Counted from the stretch's first letter, positions 18,218-27,472 are shown. The stretch is DNA of 64,000 bases from Ancylobacter novellus (GCA_003241695.1 QFPN01000008.1:261465-325464); one strand, 5' to 3'. Notes: a model not told the origin generated them from the letters alone. Translations and numbers: made by a program.

Positions 18218-18230
18218 TCGAGGCTCGGCC

Positions 18231-18944
18231 TTACCGATCAACCGCAGGTCCCAGCCGCCACACCGCCGTCGCCTTGATCTCGGCGTCCTCGAGGTCGCGG
18301 GTCACGGGCACGGCGTAGTCGGCGAGGCGTTCGAGCCGCTCCTTCGGCAGATAGCTGCGGCCGGGATCGCCGATCAGCACCGGGACGCCGTCCGCCAGAA
18401 ACTCCTCGAGCCAGGCGAGCAGGCTCGCCGCGAGATCACGCTCGTAGAACAGGTCGCCGACGGTGACGAGATCGACGGCGGGCCGCGGACCTCCGATCAG
18501 GTTGTCGCCAACCGTCCCGATCAAAACGCCGTTGGCCTCGGCGTTGATCGCGATCGCGGCGAGCGCGAAGCGGTCGAGGTCGGCGGCGAGCGTCGAGGCC
18601 GCGCCCGCCTTCATCGCGGCGATCGCCACAAGCCCGGAGCCCGCGCCCATGTCGAGCACACGGCGGCCGGCGCAGATCTCCGGGTGGTCGAGCAGATGAC
18701 GCGCAAGCGCCTGCCCGCCGGCCCAGGCGAAGGCCCAGAAGGGCGGCGGAAGTCCTGCCTCGGCCAGCTCTTCCTCGGTCTTCGACCATAGCGGCACCGC
18801 CTCGTCGGCGACCCGGAGCGTGATCTCCGGCGCGAGCGGAACCGGCCGCGCGCGGGTTTCGGCGCGCACGAAGGACGCCGGGTCAGGCCCCGCGGCGTCC
18901 TCCGATCGTCGGAGGCCGTTCTCATGAACGCCGTCTTGCGTCAT
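18231..18944 (-). CDS. ETF-beta lysine methyltransferase-like SAM-dependent methyltransferase
   Basis: The 237-residue protein matches the seven-beta-strand lysine methyltransferases related to ETFBKMT. These methylate the electron-transfer flavoprotein beta subunit, and similar enzymes exist in alphaproteobacteria. It shows PLAPEITLRVADEAVPLW, PPPFWAFAWAGGQALARHLL, the SAM-binding VLDMGAGSGLVAIAAMKAGA, GDLFYERDLA, and the LIGDPGRSYLP post-domain motif. Older annotation would call it nicotinamide N-methyltransferase-like or PrmA-like; the DPGR and PPFWAFAW blocks favour the ETF-beta type. It is divergent from the following secreted protein gene. Confidence 0.72.
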   Translation of the reverse strand: MTQDGVHENGLRRSEDAAGPDPASFVRAETRARPVPLAPEITLRVADEAVPLWSKTEEELAEAGLPPPFWAFAWAGGQALARHLLDHPEICAGRRVLDMGAGSGLVAIAAMKAGAASTLAADLDRFALAAIAINAEANGVLIGTVGDNLIGGPRPAVDLVTVGDLFYERDLAASLLAWLEEFLADGVPVLIGDPGRSYLPKERLERLADYAVPVTRDLEDAEIKATAVWRLGPAVDR

Positions 18945-19001
18945 CGGCCGCGCTCCGCCAGACGGGTCGGCGCGATGTTGATCTCTCTACGAAGGCCGGC
19001 C

Positions 19002-19562
19002 ATGCGGACGCTTCTCCTCGCCCTCGCCGCAACGCTTCTCGCGGTTCCGGCCGCAGCCCGGAGCGCCGAAGAAACCGCGCTCTTCATCACCACCGGGGTC
19101 GAGGCCGGCGCCACCACCCGCAACCGCGCGGGCGAGGTGATCATGCGGTACGCGAAGACGAGCGACGCGCCGCTGACGCTGACCGGCGAGCGGATCCAGA
19201 GCTCGCCCGGCTTCTCGGACACAACGGTGACGGTGGAGCGGGACGGCTGCAGGTTCACGGTCAAGACGTCCTGGGACCAGAGTTTTCAGGGCGAGACGAG
19301 AACATTGCGCGGCGAGACCTCGATCGATCTGACGGATGCCAACGCGGCCGCGGTCCTGCGCCGGCATCCGGACGAATACGACCGGGCGCCGCCCGCGATC
19401 ATCGACTATCCGAGCGCGAAGATGGAGGCGCGCCTCTTCGTCAACGGCGAGTTCGCCCAGTCCTACGACACGTTCACGTTCTTCTCCGACCAGGAGAAGC
19501 TCGATCAGGCGATCGCGCGCATGCGCGCCGACTGGTGCCCGGGACGCACCGCGCCGAAGTAA
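19002..19562 (+). CDS. Hypothetical secreted protein
   Basis: The 186-residue protein has a clear signal peptide (MRTLLLALAATLLAVPAAARS). Its mature part has no domain I recognise, but is beta-rich: MRYAKTSDAPLTL, VTVERDGCRFTVKTSWDQ, SAKMEARLFVNGEFAQSYDTF. Two cysteines (GCRF and DWCPG) could pair. ATG 19002 is chosen because it begins the signal peptide and has GAAGG about 6 nt upstream; in-frame upstream codons reach back to 18924 and overlap the divergent methyltransferase gene. It is convergent with the EVE gene, 7 bp away. It is probably periplasmic, with unknown function. Confidence 0.65.
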   Translation: MRTLLLALAATLLAVPAAARSAEETALFITTGVEAGATTRNRAGEVIMRYAKTSDAPLTLTGERIQSSPGFSDTTVTVERDGCRFTVKTSWDQSFQGETRTLRGETSIDLTDANAAAVLRRHPDEYDRAPPAIIDYPSAKMEARLFVNGEFAQSYDTFTFFSDQEKLDQAIARMRADWCPGRTAPK

Positions 19563-19569
19563 GCGACGC

Positions 19570-19986
19570 TCAGCCGAGACCGCCCATGCGGCGGACCTCG
19601 GCCCATTCGTCGTCGGTCACCGGCTGAACCGAGAGCCGCATCGAGGTGACGAGCGACATCTTGGCGAGCTTCGGATTGGCTTTCACGTCGGCGAGCGTCA
19701 CGGGTCTGGCCATGTCCTCCACCGCGCGGATGTCGACGCATTCCCAGGTCGGGTTGTCGGCGGTCGAATCCGGATGGGCGAGCTTCGCCACCTGGACGAT
19801 TCCGACGATCTCCTTGCCCTCGTTCGAATGGTAGAAGAATCCCAGATCCCCGACCTTCATCGCCCGCATGTTGTTGCGCGCCTGGTAGTTACGGACGCCC
19901 GTCCACTCCGCGCCGGCCTCGCCCGCGGCTTTCTGCTGGTCCCAGGACCAGGCGTCGGGTTCGGATTTGAACAGCCAGTGGGCCAT
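19570..19986 (-). CDS. EVE domain-containing protein (THYN1-like)
   Basis: The 138-residue single-domain protein spans the whole EVE fold: AHWLFKSEPDAWSWDQQ at the start, WTGVRNYQARNNMRAM, GDLGFFYHSNEGKEIVGIVQV, then TWECVDIRAVEDM and SLVTSMRLSVQPV. EVE domains are PUA-like and bind modified bases in DNA or RNA. GGAG lies about 8 nt before ATG 19986. It is the last gene of a tsaD-gpsA-EVE series, a recurrent alphaproteobacterial arrangement. Its ligand is not known. Confidence 0.9.
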   Translation of the reverse strand: MAHWLFKSEPDAWSWDQQKAAGEAGAEWTGVRNYQARNNMRAMKVGDLGFFYHSNEGKEIVGIVQVAKLAHPDSTADNPTWECVDIRAVEDMARPVTLADVKANPKLAKMSLVTSMRLSVQPVTDDEWAEVRRMGGLG

Positions 19987-20024
19987 CGGGCGCTCCGCAG
20001 CGATGCGAGGATGAGGTCTGAAAT

Positions 20025-20990
20025 CTATTCGGCGCGCAGCGGCCGGGCGAGCAGGCGCTCGATCGCGTCGGTGACCGACAGCCGCCCCGCGACGATCTCG
20101 GCGACCGCCGAGGAGATCGGCAGCTCGACGCCGCGTTCCCCCGCAAGCTGGACCAGCGCCTCGGCGGTCGCGGCGCCCTCGGCGAGCTTTTCGGACGCGG
20201 GCTCCCCGCGGCCGATCGACAGGCCGAGCGAGAAGTTGCGGGACTTCGGCGAGGTCGCGGTCAGCACGAGGTCGCCTAGGCCGGAGAGGCCCGACAGGGT
20301 CTCGGGCCGTGCGCCGATCGCGCCGCCGAGTCGCGCAAGCTCCGCGAAGCCGCGGGCGATCAGCGCCGCGACCGCGCTCGCCCCAAGGCCGCGGCCTTCG
20401 ACCACCCCGGCCGCGATCGCCAGCACGTTCTTGGCCGCGCCGCCGAGCGCGGTTCCGGCGACGTCGGTCGATCGGTAGGGCCGGAACGAGCGGGTGGCGA
20501 GCGCCTCGGCGACGCGCGTCGCCACGGCTTCGTCGGCGGAGGCGAGCGTCACTGCGGTCGGCAGGCCCCTTGCGACGTCGTCCGCGAAGCTCGGGCCCGA
20601 CAGCAGCGCGTTCGGCCGGCCGGGAAGCGCCTCGTCGAGCGTCTGGTGTGGCAGCTTGAGGCTGCCGCGCTCGACGCCCTTGCAGGCCGCGACCGCGACC
20701 GCGCCGGCCTTCAGATGCGCCGCCGCGCGGCTGGAGACCTCGCGCAGCGTCTGGGTCGGGGTCACGAACAGGATGATGCCGGCGGCGCCGAGCGCGGAAA
20801 GGTCGGCGGTCGCCCGCACGCCGTCGTGAAGCCGGATCCCCGGCAGGCGGCGCTCGTTTTCCCGCGTCCGCTCGATCTCCGCCATGACCGCGGGGTCGCG
20901 GCCGACGAAGGCCACGTCGGCGCCGCTCGCCTCGGCCGCGACATTCGCGAGCGCCGCCCCCCAGGCGCCGGCCCCCAGAACCGCGATCAC
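20025..20990 (-). CDS. gpsA: Glycerol-3-phosphate dehydrogenase [NAD(P)+]
   Basis: The enzyme reduces dihydroxyacetone phosphate to sn-glycerol 3-phosphate for phospholipid synthesis. The 321 residues open with the dinucleotide-binding MIAVLGAGAWGAALANV and continue with FVTPTQTL, CKGVERGSLKLPHQ, LLSGPSFADDVARGLPTAVT, and the catalytic GGAAKNVLAIAAGVVEG lysine region. A GLSGLGDLVLTATSPKSRNFSLG block follows. The start ATG overlaps the tsaD stop by 4 bp, so the two are probably translationally coupled. Confidence 0.95.
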   Translation of the reverse strand: MIAVLGAGAWGAALANVAAEASGADVAFVGRDPAVMAEIERTRENERRLPGIRLHDGVRATADLSALGAAGIILFVTPTQTLREVSSRAAAHLKAGAVAVAACKGVERGSLKLPHQTLDEALPGRPNALLSGPSFADDVARGLPTAVTLASADEAVATRVAEALATRSFRPYRSTDVAGTALGGAAKNVLAIAAGVVEGRGLGASAVAALIARGFAELARLGGAIGARPETLSGLSGLGDLVLTATSPKSRNFSLGLSIGRGEPASEKLAEGAATAEALVQLAGERGVELPISSAVAEIVAGRLSVTDAIERLLARPLRAE

Positions 20991-22042
20991 GCTTTCGCTC
21001 CCGGCGCGGCCGCAGCGGCGTCGAGCGGCCAGCGCGGACGCGGCGCGAAGTCGAGCCCATCCTCGAGGCCGAGCGCGAGCCGTTCGGCCCCCGCCCAGGC
21101 GATCATGGCGCCGTTGTCGCCGCAGAGCGCGAGCGGCGGCGCGACCAGGCGCACCCCCATCTCGCCCGCGAGCCGCGTGAGCGCTTGCCGGATTGCGCCG
21201 TTGGCCGCGACCCCGCCGGCCACGACGAGCGCCGAGGGCTTTCCGTAGCGTTCGCCGAACACGCGGAACGCCGCCCGGGTCCGGTTGGCGACCACGTCCG
21301 TCACCGCGGCCTGAAAGCTCGCGCAGAGGTCGTCGACGTCGGTCTCGGAGAGCGGCGCGATCTTCTCGGCCTCGATCCGCACCGCGGTCTTGAGGCCCGA
21401 GAGCGAGAAATTCGGCTCGACCCGCCCGAACATCGGTCGCGGAAAGGCGAATCGCGCCGGGTCGCCCCCGTCGGCGCAGCGCTCGACCTGCGGGCCGCCC
21501 GGATAGCCAAGGCCGAGCATCTTCGCGATCTTGTCGAAGGCCTCGCCCAGCGCGTCGTCCACCGTCGAGCCGAGCCGGACATAGGAGCCGACGCCCAGCA
21601 CCGCGAGAAGCTGGGTGTGCCCCCCTGAAGCGAGCAGCAGCAGATAGGGGAAGCCGATCCCGTCGGTGAGGCGCGCGGTGAGCGCATGGGCTTCGAGATG
21701 GTTCACGGCGGAAAACGGCTTGCCCGCCACCAGCGCCAGGGCCTTCGCCGCCGTGAGGCCGACGATCACGCCCCCGACGAGCCCCGGCCCCGCAGCCGCA
21801 GCCACGCCGTCGAGATCGCGGATCCCGACTCCCGCGTCGGCAAGCGCCTTCGCCACGACGCCGTCGAGCGCCTCGACATGGGCGCGCGCGGCGATCTCGG
21901 GCACCACGCCGCCGAAGGCCGCATGCTCCTCGACCTGCGCCCGCACGACGTTCGACAGCACGGTCCCCGGCCCGGCGGAATCACGGCGCACCACCGCGGC
22001 GGCGGTCTCGTCGCAGGTTGTCTCGACGCCGAGCACGAGCAT
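20987..22042 (-). CDS. tsaD: tRNA N6-adenosine threonylcarbamoyltransferase
   Basis: TsaD transfers threonylcarbamoyl to A37 of tRNAs reading ANN codons, working with TsaB and TsaE. The 351 residues show the ASKHA fold: MLVLGVETTCDETAAAVV, the metal-binding HVEALDG and HLEAHALTA histidines, LLLASGGHTQLL, GEAFDKIAKMLGLGYPGGPQVE, and VVAGGVAANGAIR. It is the first gene of the tsaD-gpsA-EVE series and divergent from hemC, with a 159-bp promoter gap between them. That tsaD and hemC diverge is common in this order. Confidence 0.96.
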   Translation of the reverse strand: MLVLGVETTCDETAAAVVRRDSAGPGTVLSNVVRAQVEEHAAFGGVVPEIAARAHVEALDGVVAKALADAGVGIRDLDGVAAAAGPGLVGGVIVGLTAAKALALVAGKPFSAVNHLEAHALTARLTDGIGFPYLLLLASGGHTQLLAVLGVGSYVRLGSTVDDALGEAFDKIAKMLGLGYPGGPQVERCADGGDPARFAFPRPMFGRVEPNFSLSGLKTAVRIEAEKIAPLSETDVDDLCASFQAAVTDVVANRTRAAFRVFGERYGKPSALVVAGGVAANGAIRQALTRLAGEMGVRLVAPPLALCGDNGAMIAWAGAERLALGLEDGLDFAPRPRWPLDAAAAAPGAKA

Positions 22043-22201
22043 GGAACGGGCGGGCTCTCCGGATGCAAGGCGCGCATCATTAGCCGCGCGCGCCGGGCGC
22101 GTCGACCGGGAGGCTTTACGCCGACGTTCGGCCGGGATCGCGCGTCTTGAAACGACGCGCTATGGATGTCCGAAAATCGGTCCTGAAGAACGAGCAACGC
22201 A

Positions 22202-23128
22202 ATGCCCGCCCCTCTCCTTCGCATCGGCACCCGTGGAAGCCCCCTCGCGCTCTGGCAGGCGAACGCGGTGCGCGACGGGCTGATCCAAGCGCTCGGCGAC
22301 CCGGAGGCCATCGAGATCGTGGTCATCAAGACCACCGGCGACGCGATCCAGGATCGTCCGTTGAGCGAGGCCGGCGGCAAGGGCCTGTTCGTGAAGGAGA
22401 TCGACGAGGCGCTGCTCGCGGGGCGCGTCGACCTCGCGGTGCATTCGGCCAAGGATCTGCCGACCGACCTCGCGGAAGGCACGGCGCTCGCCGCGACGCT
22501 TCCCCGCGCCGACGTGCGCGACGCGCTGATCGGGGGATCGGCCCCGATGCTCGACGCCCTGCCCGAGGGCGCCGTGGTCGGCACCGCGTCGCTGCGGCGC
22601 GGGGCGCTGGTGCGGCGGCGGCGGCCGGACCTCCGGGTCGTCTCGTTCCGCGGCAACGTCCAGAAGCGGCTCGAAAAGCTCGAGGCGGGCGTCGTCGACG
22701 CCACGCTGCTCGCCCTCGCCGGCCTGACGCGTCTCGGGCTTCAGGCGCATGCGACCGAGATTCTGCCCGAGGACGAGTTTTTGCCCGCGCTCGGGCAAGG
22801 CGCGGTCGCGGTCACGGCGCGCGAGGACGACGACAGGACGCGCGAGGCGCTCCGCCGCCTCGACTGCGCCGAGACGGCGGCGGCGCTCGCCTGCGAGCGG
22901 GCGTTCCTCAAGATTCTCGACGGCTCCTGCCGCACGCCGATCGCCGGGCTCGCTCGGGTCCGCGACGGCGCGCTCGCCTTCCGTGGGCTGGTGCTCTCCG
23001 AAGACGGCGCGCGCACCGTCGAGGGCGAAGTCCGCGGATCGGCCTCGGACGCCGCCGCGCTCGGGGCGGAGGCAGGGCGGGACGTTCGGTCGCGAACGCC
23101 GGCGGACCTGCTCGCGGCTTTCGGATGA
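22202..23128 (+). CDS. hemC: Porphobilinogen deaminase (hydroxymethylbilane synthase)
   Basis: HemC polymerises four porphobilinogen molecules into hydroxymethylbilane in tetrapyrrole synthesis. The 308 residues show RIGTRGSPLALWQAN, KGLFVKEIDEALL, VHSAKDLPTDL, GTASLRRGALVRRRRPDL, FRGNVQKRLEKL, and the dipyrromethane cofactor cysteine in ILDGSCRTPIAG. It begins the hemC-hemD-mic60-hemY operon. Confidence 0.97.
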   Translation: MPAPLLRIGTRGSPLALWQANAVRDGLIQALGDPEAIEIVVIKTTGDAIQDRPLSEAGGKGLFVKEIDEALLAGRVDLAVHSAKDLPTDLAEGTALAATLPRADVRDALIGGSAPMLDALPEGAVVGTASLRRGALVRRRRPDLRVVSFRGNVQKRLEKLEAGVVDATLLALAGLTRLGLQAHATEILPEDEFLPALGQGAVAVTAREDDDRTREALRRLDCAETAAALACERAFLKILDGSCRTPIAGLARVRDGALAFRGLVLSEDGARTVEGEVRGSASDAAALGAEAGRDVRSRTPADLLAAFG

Positions 23129-23138
23129 GTCCCGCGCC

Positions 23139-23855
23139 ATGAAGATTCTCGTCCTCCGCCCGGAACGCGCGGCGCGCCGAACCGCGGAAGCGCTGTCGCG
23201 TCTCGGCTTCGAGGCGGTGCTCGCGCCGGTGCTGACGATCGAGGATCTGGCCTCGCCGATCCCCGACGGCCCGTTCGACGCGGTGCTCGCGACGAGCGCC
23301 AACGGCCTCCGGAAGCTGAAGGAGCGGCCCGAGATCGCGGCGCTTTCCCGCGCGCCTCTCATCGCGGTCGGCGATCGCACGGCGGAGGCCGGCCGCGAGG
23401 CGGGATTCTCGACCGTTCATGTGGCGGAGGGCGACGGCCGGGCGCTGGTCGACGAGGCTGCCGCGCGCTTCCCCGCCCCCGCGCGCTTCCTGCACGCGGC
23501 GGGCGCCAACCGGGCCTTCGACGTCGCGGGCGCGCTGGCGGCGCGCGGCCATGCAACGACGGTGGTCGAACTCTACCGCGCGACGGCCGCGACCGAACTG
23601 CCCGAGGCCGCACGCTGGGCGTTGGAAACCGGCGCGCTCGGCGCGGCGCTGCATCATTCCGGCAGGATCGCCGAAACCTTCGTCGCATTGTCCGTGGAGG
23701 CGGGTTTCGCGGAAATCGTCAAAAACCTGCCGCATGCGACGCTCGCGCCGCGGATCGCACAAGCTCTTGAACGGGCGGGATGCCGCAGGATCGCGATCGC
23801 GCGACGGCCCGACGAAACGGCGCTGATCGAGGCGCTGCAATCCCTCGTCGCCTGA
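23139..23855 (+). CDS. hemD: Uroporphyrinogen-III synthase
   Basis: HemD closes hydroxymethylbilane with ring D inversion to give uroporphyrinogen III. The family is poorly conserved, and this 238-residue protein is recognised by layout and context: MKILVLRPERAARRTAEALSRLGFEA at the start, AVLATSANGLRKL, APLIAVGDRTAEAGREAGF, ARFLHAAGANRA, VVELYRATA and AALHHSGRIAETFV. It starts 10 bp after hemC. Confidence 0.9.
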   Translation: MKILVLRPERAARRTAEALSRLGFEAVLAPVLTIEDLASPIPDGPFDAVLATSANGLRKLKERPEIAALSRAPLIAVGDRTAEAGREAGFSTVHVAEGDGRALVDEAAARFPAPARFLHAAGANRAFDVAGALAARGHATTVVELYRATAATELPEAARWALETGALGAALHHSGRIAETFVALSVEAGFAEIVKNLPHATLAPRIAQALERAGCRRIAIARRPDETALIEALQSLVA

Positions 23856-23951
23856 GGGCCGGGAGTCTCGCCATCGGGGTCATGGCGGTCTAAGTAGGTC
23901 GCGTGGGCCGCGTGTTGCGCGGTCGCCTTTTTCATCGAGCGACGCGAGGTC

Positions 23952-25625
23952 ATGATGGCGGACCCGAGGGGACCCGAGACCGGACAGGGCGCGAAGGGCG
24001 GCCACGGCGCCCGACCGCGGCCCCAGACCCTCGAACTCTCGGCGACCGACGTCTCCCCGAAATCGGCTGCGCCGGCCCAGGACGCCAAGCCCGCGGGCGG
24101 CGCGGCGGAGAAGCCCGATTCGACCGTGGCCGCGAAGCCCGCCGACGCCTCACCGACCGCCGCGGCTGCAAAGCCGGTCGATCCTGCGAAACCGTCCGGG
24201 ACCTCGAAGACCCCGGATCAGCCCACCGCAAATCCGGCGGCGGCGAAGCCGGACGTGGCGGCGAGCGCAGCGAAGGCGGAGCAGCCGAAAGCGGCGCCCG
24301 CTCCCGAGCCCGCCAAGTCCGAACCGGCCAAGTCCGAGCCCGGCAAACCCGAAGCGACCAAGCCGGATACGGCGAAGACCGAAGCAGCGAAGACCGCGGC
24401 GTCGGGCCCGGACGCCGCCAGATCAGACGCTTCCGCGTCGAAGCCCGCCGCCGGTCCGGCGACGACGCAAAGGGTTTCAGAGACCACGGCCTCCCCGGCT
24501 CCCGCCCCGCGCGGCGGCGTCGGCGCGCTCGGCGTGGCCGCGGCGGCTCTGGGCGGAGCCGCGATCGCGGTTCTGGTGATCGCGCTGTTCGGGCGTGAAC
24601 TGATGGGCCTCGGCTCGAACGACGCCGCGCGCATGAACGCCGCCGAGGCGAAGCTCGACGCGGTCGCGCGAGACGTGGCGGCGCTGCGGACCGGCGTCGC
24701 CGGCGCCGCGCAGGCGAGCGACATGGGCGCGATCGACGGCCGGCTTTCGGAGGTGGCGAAGGCCCTCGAAGCGACGAACGGCCGCGTCGGGGGGGTCCAG
24801 GGCGACCTCCAGACGCTGTCGGCCAAGATGTCCGAACCCGCCGCGCCCGATCCCGCGATCGCGGCGCTCGCCGGCCGGGTCGAGGGGCTGGAGCTCCGTC
24901 TCCAGCAGTCGCCGACCGCCGAGGCGCTGGCGACGCTCGCCGGCCGCATCGAAGGCGTCGAAGCCCGTCTCGCCGACCTTCCGACGAAACAGGCCGTCGC
25001 CGAGGTGAGCGCAAACGTCACGGCCATGGGGCGGAAGATCGACGGCGTCGCCGGCCCGCTCTCGGCCCGCGTCGACGCCGTCGGAGCAGCCGTAAGGGCG
25101 CTGCCCAAGGGCGACCCGGCGGCGCGGCTGGTGGTCGCGCTCGGCGCGCTCGACGGCGCGCTCGCGGCGGGCCGTCCCTTCGCTGCCGAACTCGAGGCCG
25201 TGAAGTCGGCGTCGGGCGGCAACGCCGAGCTGGCGCCGCTCGACCCCTACGCCGCCAAGGGCCTGCCGACCCGGGAGGCGCTGGGCGCAGAACTCTCGGC
25301 AACCATCGGCGGCCTGCCGCCGGTCAGGACCGCTCCGGCGGGGTCGGTGTTCGAACGCTTCGTGGCGAACGCCGGGGACGTCGTGAAGATCACCCCGAAG
25401 GACGCCGCCTCGGGCTCCGATCCGGCGGCGATCCGCGCGCAGGTCGCCGCGGCGGGCGCGGCCGGCGACGTCGAAGGCGCGCTCGCGGCCCGCGGAAAGC
25501 TCGACGAGGCGGCGCGCGCCGCCACCGACCAATGGGCCGAGACCGCGACCGCGCTCGTCTCCGCCGGAAACGCGCTCCGCGCGGCCCGCACGGCGGCGCT
25601 CGCCCGCCTCACAGCGAACGACTGA
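23952..25625 (+). CDS. Alphaproteobacterial mitofilin / Mic60 family membrane protein
   Basis: The 557-residue protein has a ~180-residue N-terminal cytosolic region rich in Pro, Ala and Lys with repeated AKSEP/KPEA units, one membrane helix near residues 187-213 (GALGVAAAALGGAAIAVLVI), a periplasmic coiled coil over about residues 220-400 (VARDVAALRTG, LAGRVEGLELRLQ, LAGRIEGVEARLA), and a helical C-terminal mitofilin-like domain. Alphaproteobacterial Mic60 homologues are known in haem-gene clusters and are linked to inner-membrane curvature and contact sites. Position between hemD and hemY supports the call. Confidence 0.85.
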   Translation: MMADPRGPETGQGAKGGHGARPRPQTLELSATDVSPKSAAPAQDAKPAGGAAEKPDSTVAAKPADASPTAAAAKPVDPAKPSGTSKTPDQPTANPAAAKPDVAASAAKAEQPKAAPAPEPAKSEPAKSEPGKPEATKPDTAKTEAAKTAASGPDAARSDASASKPAAGPATTQRVSETTASPAPAPRGGVGALGVAAAALGGAAIAVLVIALFGRELMGLGSNDAARMNAAEAKLDAVARDVAALRTGVAGAAQASDMGAIDGRLSEVAKALEATNGRVGGVQGDLQTLSAKMSEPAAPDPAIAALAGRVEGLELRLQQSPTAEALATLAGRIEGVEARLADLPTKQAVAEVSANVTAMGRKIDGVAGPLSARVDAVGAAVRALPKGDPAARLVVALGALDGALAAGRPFAAELEAVKSASGGNAELAPLDPYAAKGLPTREALGAELSATIGGLPPVRTAPAGSVFERFVANAGDVVKITPKDAASGSDPAAIRAQVAAAGAAGDVEGALAARGKLDEAARAATDQWAETATALVSAGNALRAARTAALARLTAND

Positions 25626-25637
25626 GGACCCCATCCG

Positions 25638-27347
25638 ATGGTGCGCGTGCTGCTCTATCTCGTCCTCGTCGGCGTCTTCGCCCTGGGCGCGGCGTGGATC
25701 GCCGACCGGCCGGGCGCGATGGTGATCGACTGGCAGGGCTACCGGATCGAAACCTCGGTCTCGGTCGCCGTCGCCTTCGTCGCGGCCATTGCGGTGTTCG
25801 CCGTGATCCTCTGGAACGTGATGCGCTGGATTCTGGCGGGTCCCGAGGCCTTCGCCCTGTTCCGCCGCAACCGGCGCCGGGCGAAGGGCTACGAGGCGAT
25901 CGCGCGCGGCGTGGTCGCGGTCGGCACCGGCGACGCCAAGCGGGCGGGCCGCGAGGCGGGCGAGGCGCGCAAGCTGCTCGGCAAGGAGCCGCTGACGCTG
26001 GTTCTGGCCGCGCAGGCGGCCCAGCTTTCCGGCGACGGCCCCGGCGCCGAGGCCGCCTTCCGCGCCATGACGGAACGGCCGGAAACGCGCTCGCTCGGCC
26101 TCAGGGGCCTGTTCGTCGAGGCCGAGCGGCGCGGCGACCGCGCCGCGGCCAAGGCGCTCGCCGAGGAGGCCTCCGGGCTCCAGCCCGACACGTGGGCGGG
26201 GCAGGCGCTGTTCGATTACCAGTGCGCCGAGCGCGACTGGGCAGGAGCGCTCGCGACGCTGGAGCGGCTCAACGCCAATCGGCTGATCGAGAAGGCCGAC
26301 TTCCGCCGCCGCCGCGCCGTCCTTCTAACCGCGCAGGCGATGGACGAGGGCGGCGACCCGCAGACCGCGGTCAAGCGCGCTCGCGAAGCCCATTCGCTCG
26401 CGCCCGACTTCCCGCCGGCCGCGGCGCTCGCCGCCCGCCTGCTCGCCGAGCAGGGCGACGTCAAGAAGGCGATGAAGATCGTCGAGACCACCTGGGCCAA
26501 GGCGACGCATCCCGACCTCGCCGAGGTCTACGTCCACGTCCGCCCGGGCGATTCGGCCCGCGACAAGCTGAAGCGCGCCCGCGCGCTCTCGGAGCGCGCC
26601 GGCGACGATCCGGAAGGGCTGATCGCGCTCGCCCGCGCCGCGATGGCGGCGCGCGAGCTCGACGCGGCGCGAACCGCGATCGGCAAGCTGATCGGCGTCC
26701 GCCCGACCGCCCGCGCCTGCCTGCTGATGGCCGAACTCGAGGAGATCGAACACGGCGAGAACGGCCGCTCCCGCGAATGGCTCGGCCGCGCGCTGCGCGC
26801 GCCGCGCGATCCGGCCTGGGTGGCCGACGGCGTCTCAAGCGAGGTCTGGGCGCCGATCTCGCCGGTCACGGGCCGCCTCGACGCCTTCGTCTGGAAGATC
26901 CCGGTCGAGGAGAGCCGCCCTCGGCTCGCCGCTGAAGCCTGGCTCAACGAGGCCCCGACCGACCAGATGCGCACGATTGCGCCGGCGGATGCTCCGCCGC
27001 TCGCTCCGGCGGCCTCTCCGTCGCCTCTGGCGGCGACGCCCGCGTCGACGGCCGCCGCGCTGCCCCGCGAGATGCCGACCCTGCTCGACGCCGTTCCCGC
27101 CGAGGAGCCGGTGGCGAAAGCGCCCGCCGCAAAGACCCCCGCGCCAGTTCAGCCGAAGTCCGAAGCCGGACCTGCGACGGAAGCGAAGCCCGCCGCCTCC
27201 CGCGGCGAACGCAAGCCGGTCGCGCGGCCGACCGCCGCCGTGTTCCCGCTGTCGCGCCCGCCGGACGATCCGGGACCGCAGGCCGTCGAGACCAACGACA
27301 CGATCGCCGGCGGCCGGACCTATCCGGCGCAACGCCCGAACTACTGA
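25638..27347 (+). CDS. hemY: HemY family TPR membrane protein
   Basis: The 569-residue protein starts with two membrane helices (VRVLLYLVLVGVFALGAAWIA and VSVAVAFVAAIAVFAVILWNVM), the HemY_N domain. A TPR-rich region follows (KLLGKEPLTLVLAAQAAQLSG, LAEEASGLQPDTWAGQALF), and the C-terminus is Pro/Ala-rich and disordered. Despite the name it is not a protoporphyrinogen oxidase; it is a membrane scaffold linked to the haem pathway. It is the last gene of the hem operon, 12 bp after the mitofilin gene. Confidence 0.88.
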   Translation: MVRVLLYLVLVGVFALGAAWIADRPGAMVIDWQGYRIETSVSVAVAFVAAIAVFAVILWNVMRWILAGPEAFALFRRNRRRAKGYEAIARGVVAVGTGDAKRAGREAGEARKLLGKEPLTLVLAAQAAQLSGDGPGAEAAFRAMTERPETRSLGLRGLFVEAERRGDRAAAKALAEEASGLQPDTWAGQALFDYQCAERDWAGALATLERLNANRLIEKADFRRRRAVLLTAQAMDEGGDPQTAVKRAREAHSLAPDFPPAAALAARLLAEQGDVKKAMKIVETTWAKATHPDLAEVYVHVRPGDSARDKLKRARALSERAGDDPEGLIALARAAMAARELDAARTAIGKLIGVRPTARACLLMAELEEIEHGENGRSREWLGRALRAPRDPAWVADGVSSEVWAPISPVTGRLDAFVWKIPVEESRPRLAAEAWLNEAPTDQMRTIAPADAPPLAPAASPSPLAATPASTAAALPREMPTLLDAVPAEEPVAKAPAAKTPAPVQPKSEAGPATEAKPAASRGERKPVARPTAAVFPLSRPPDDPGPQAVETNDTIAGGRTYPAQRPNY

Positions 27348-27360
27348 GGCGAATTCCCGA

Positions 27361-27387
27361 CGCGCGGCGGACCGCCGCCGCCGCGCG
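27361..27387 (+). terminator. Hairpin terminator candidate of the hem operon
   Basis: Arms CGCGCGGCGG and CCGCCGCGCG form a 10-bp perfect stem around a 7-base loop, 13 bp after the hemY stop. It is followed by AAACAGG, not a T-run, so any termination would be imperfect. Confidence 0.45.
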
Positions 27388-27472
27388 AAACAGGCGGCGA
27401 CTGCGAAAGCCGCCTTTCCCGACCCGGATCGCCTTGCGTCCGGGCGGCGGTTTCGCTACAGCGTGCGCCGGC

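Noticed and set aside
25638..27347. Protoporphyrinogen oxidase (HemY of Bacillus)
   Set aside because: The sequence has two membrane helices and TPRs and no FAD-binding motif; the shared name is historical.
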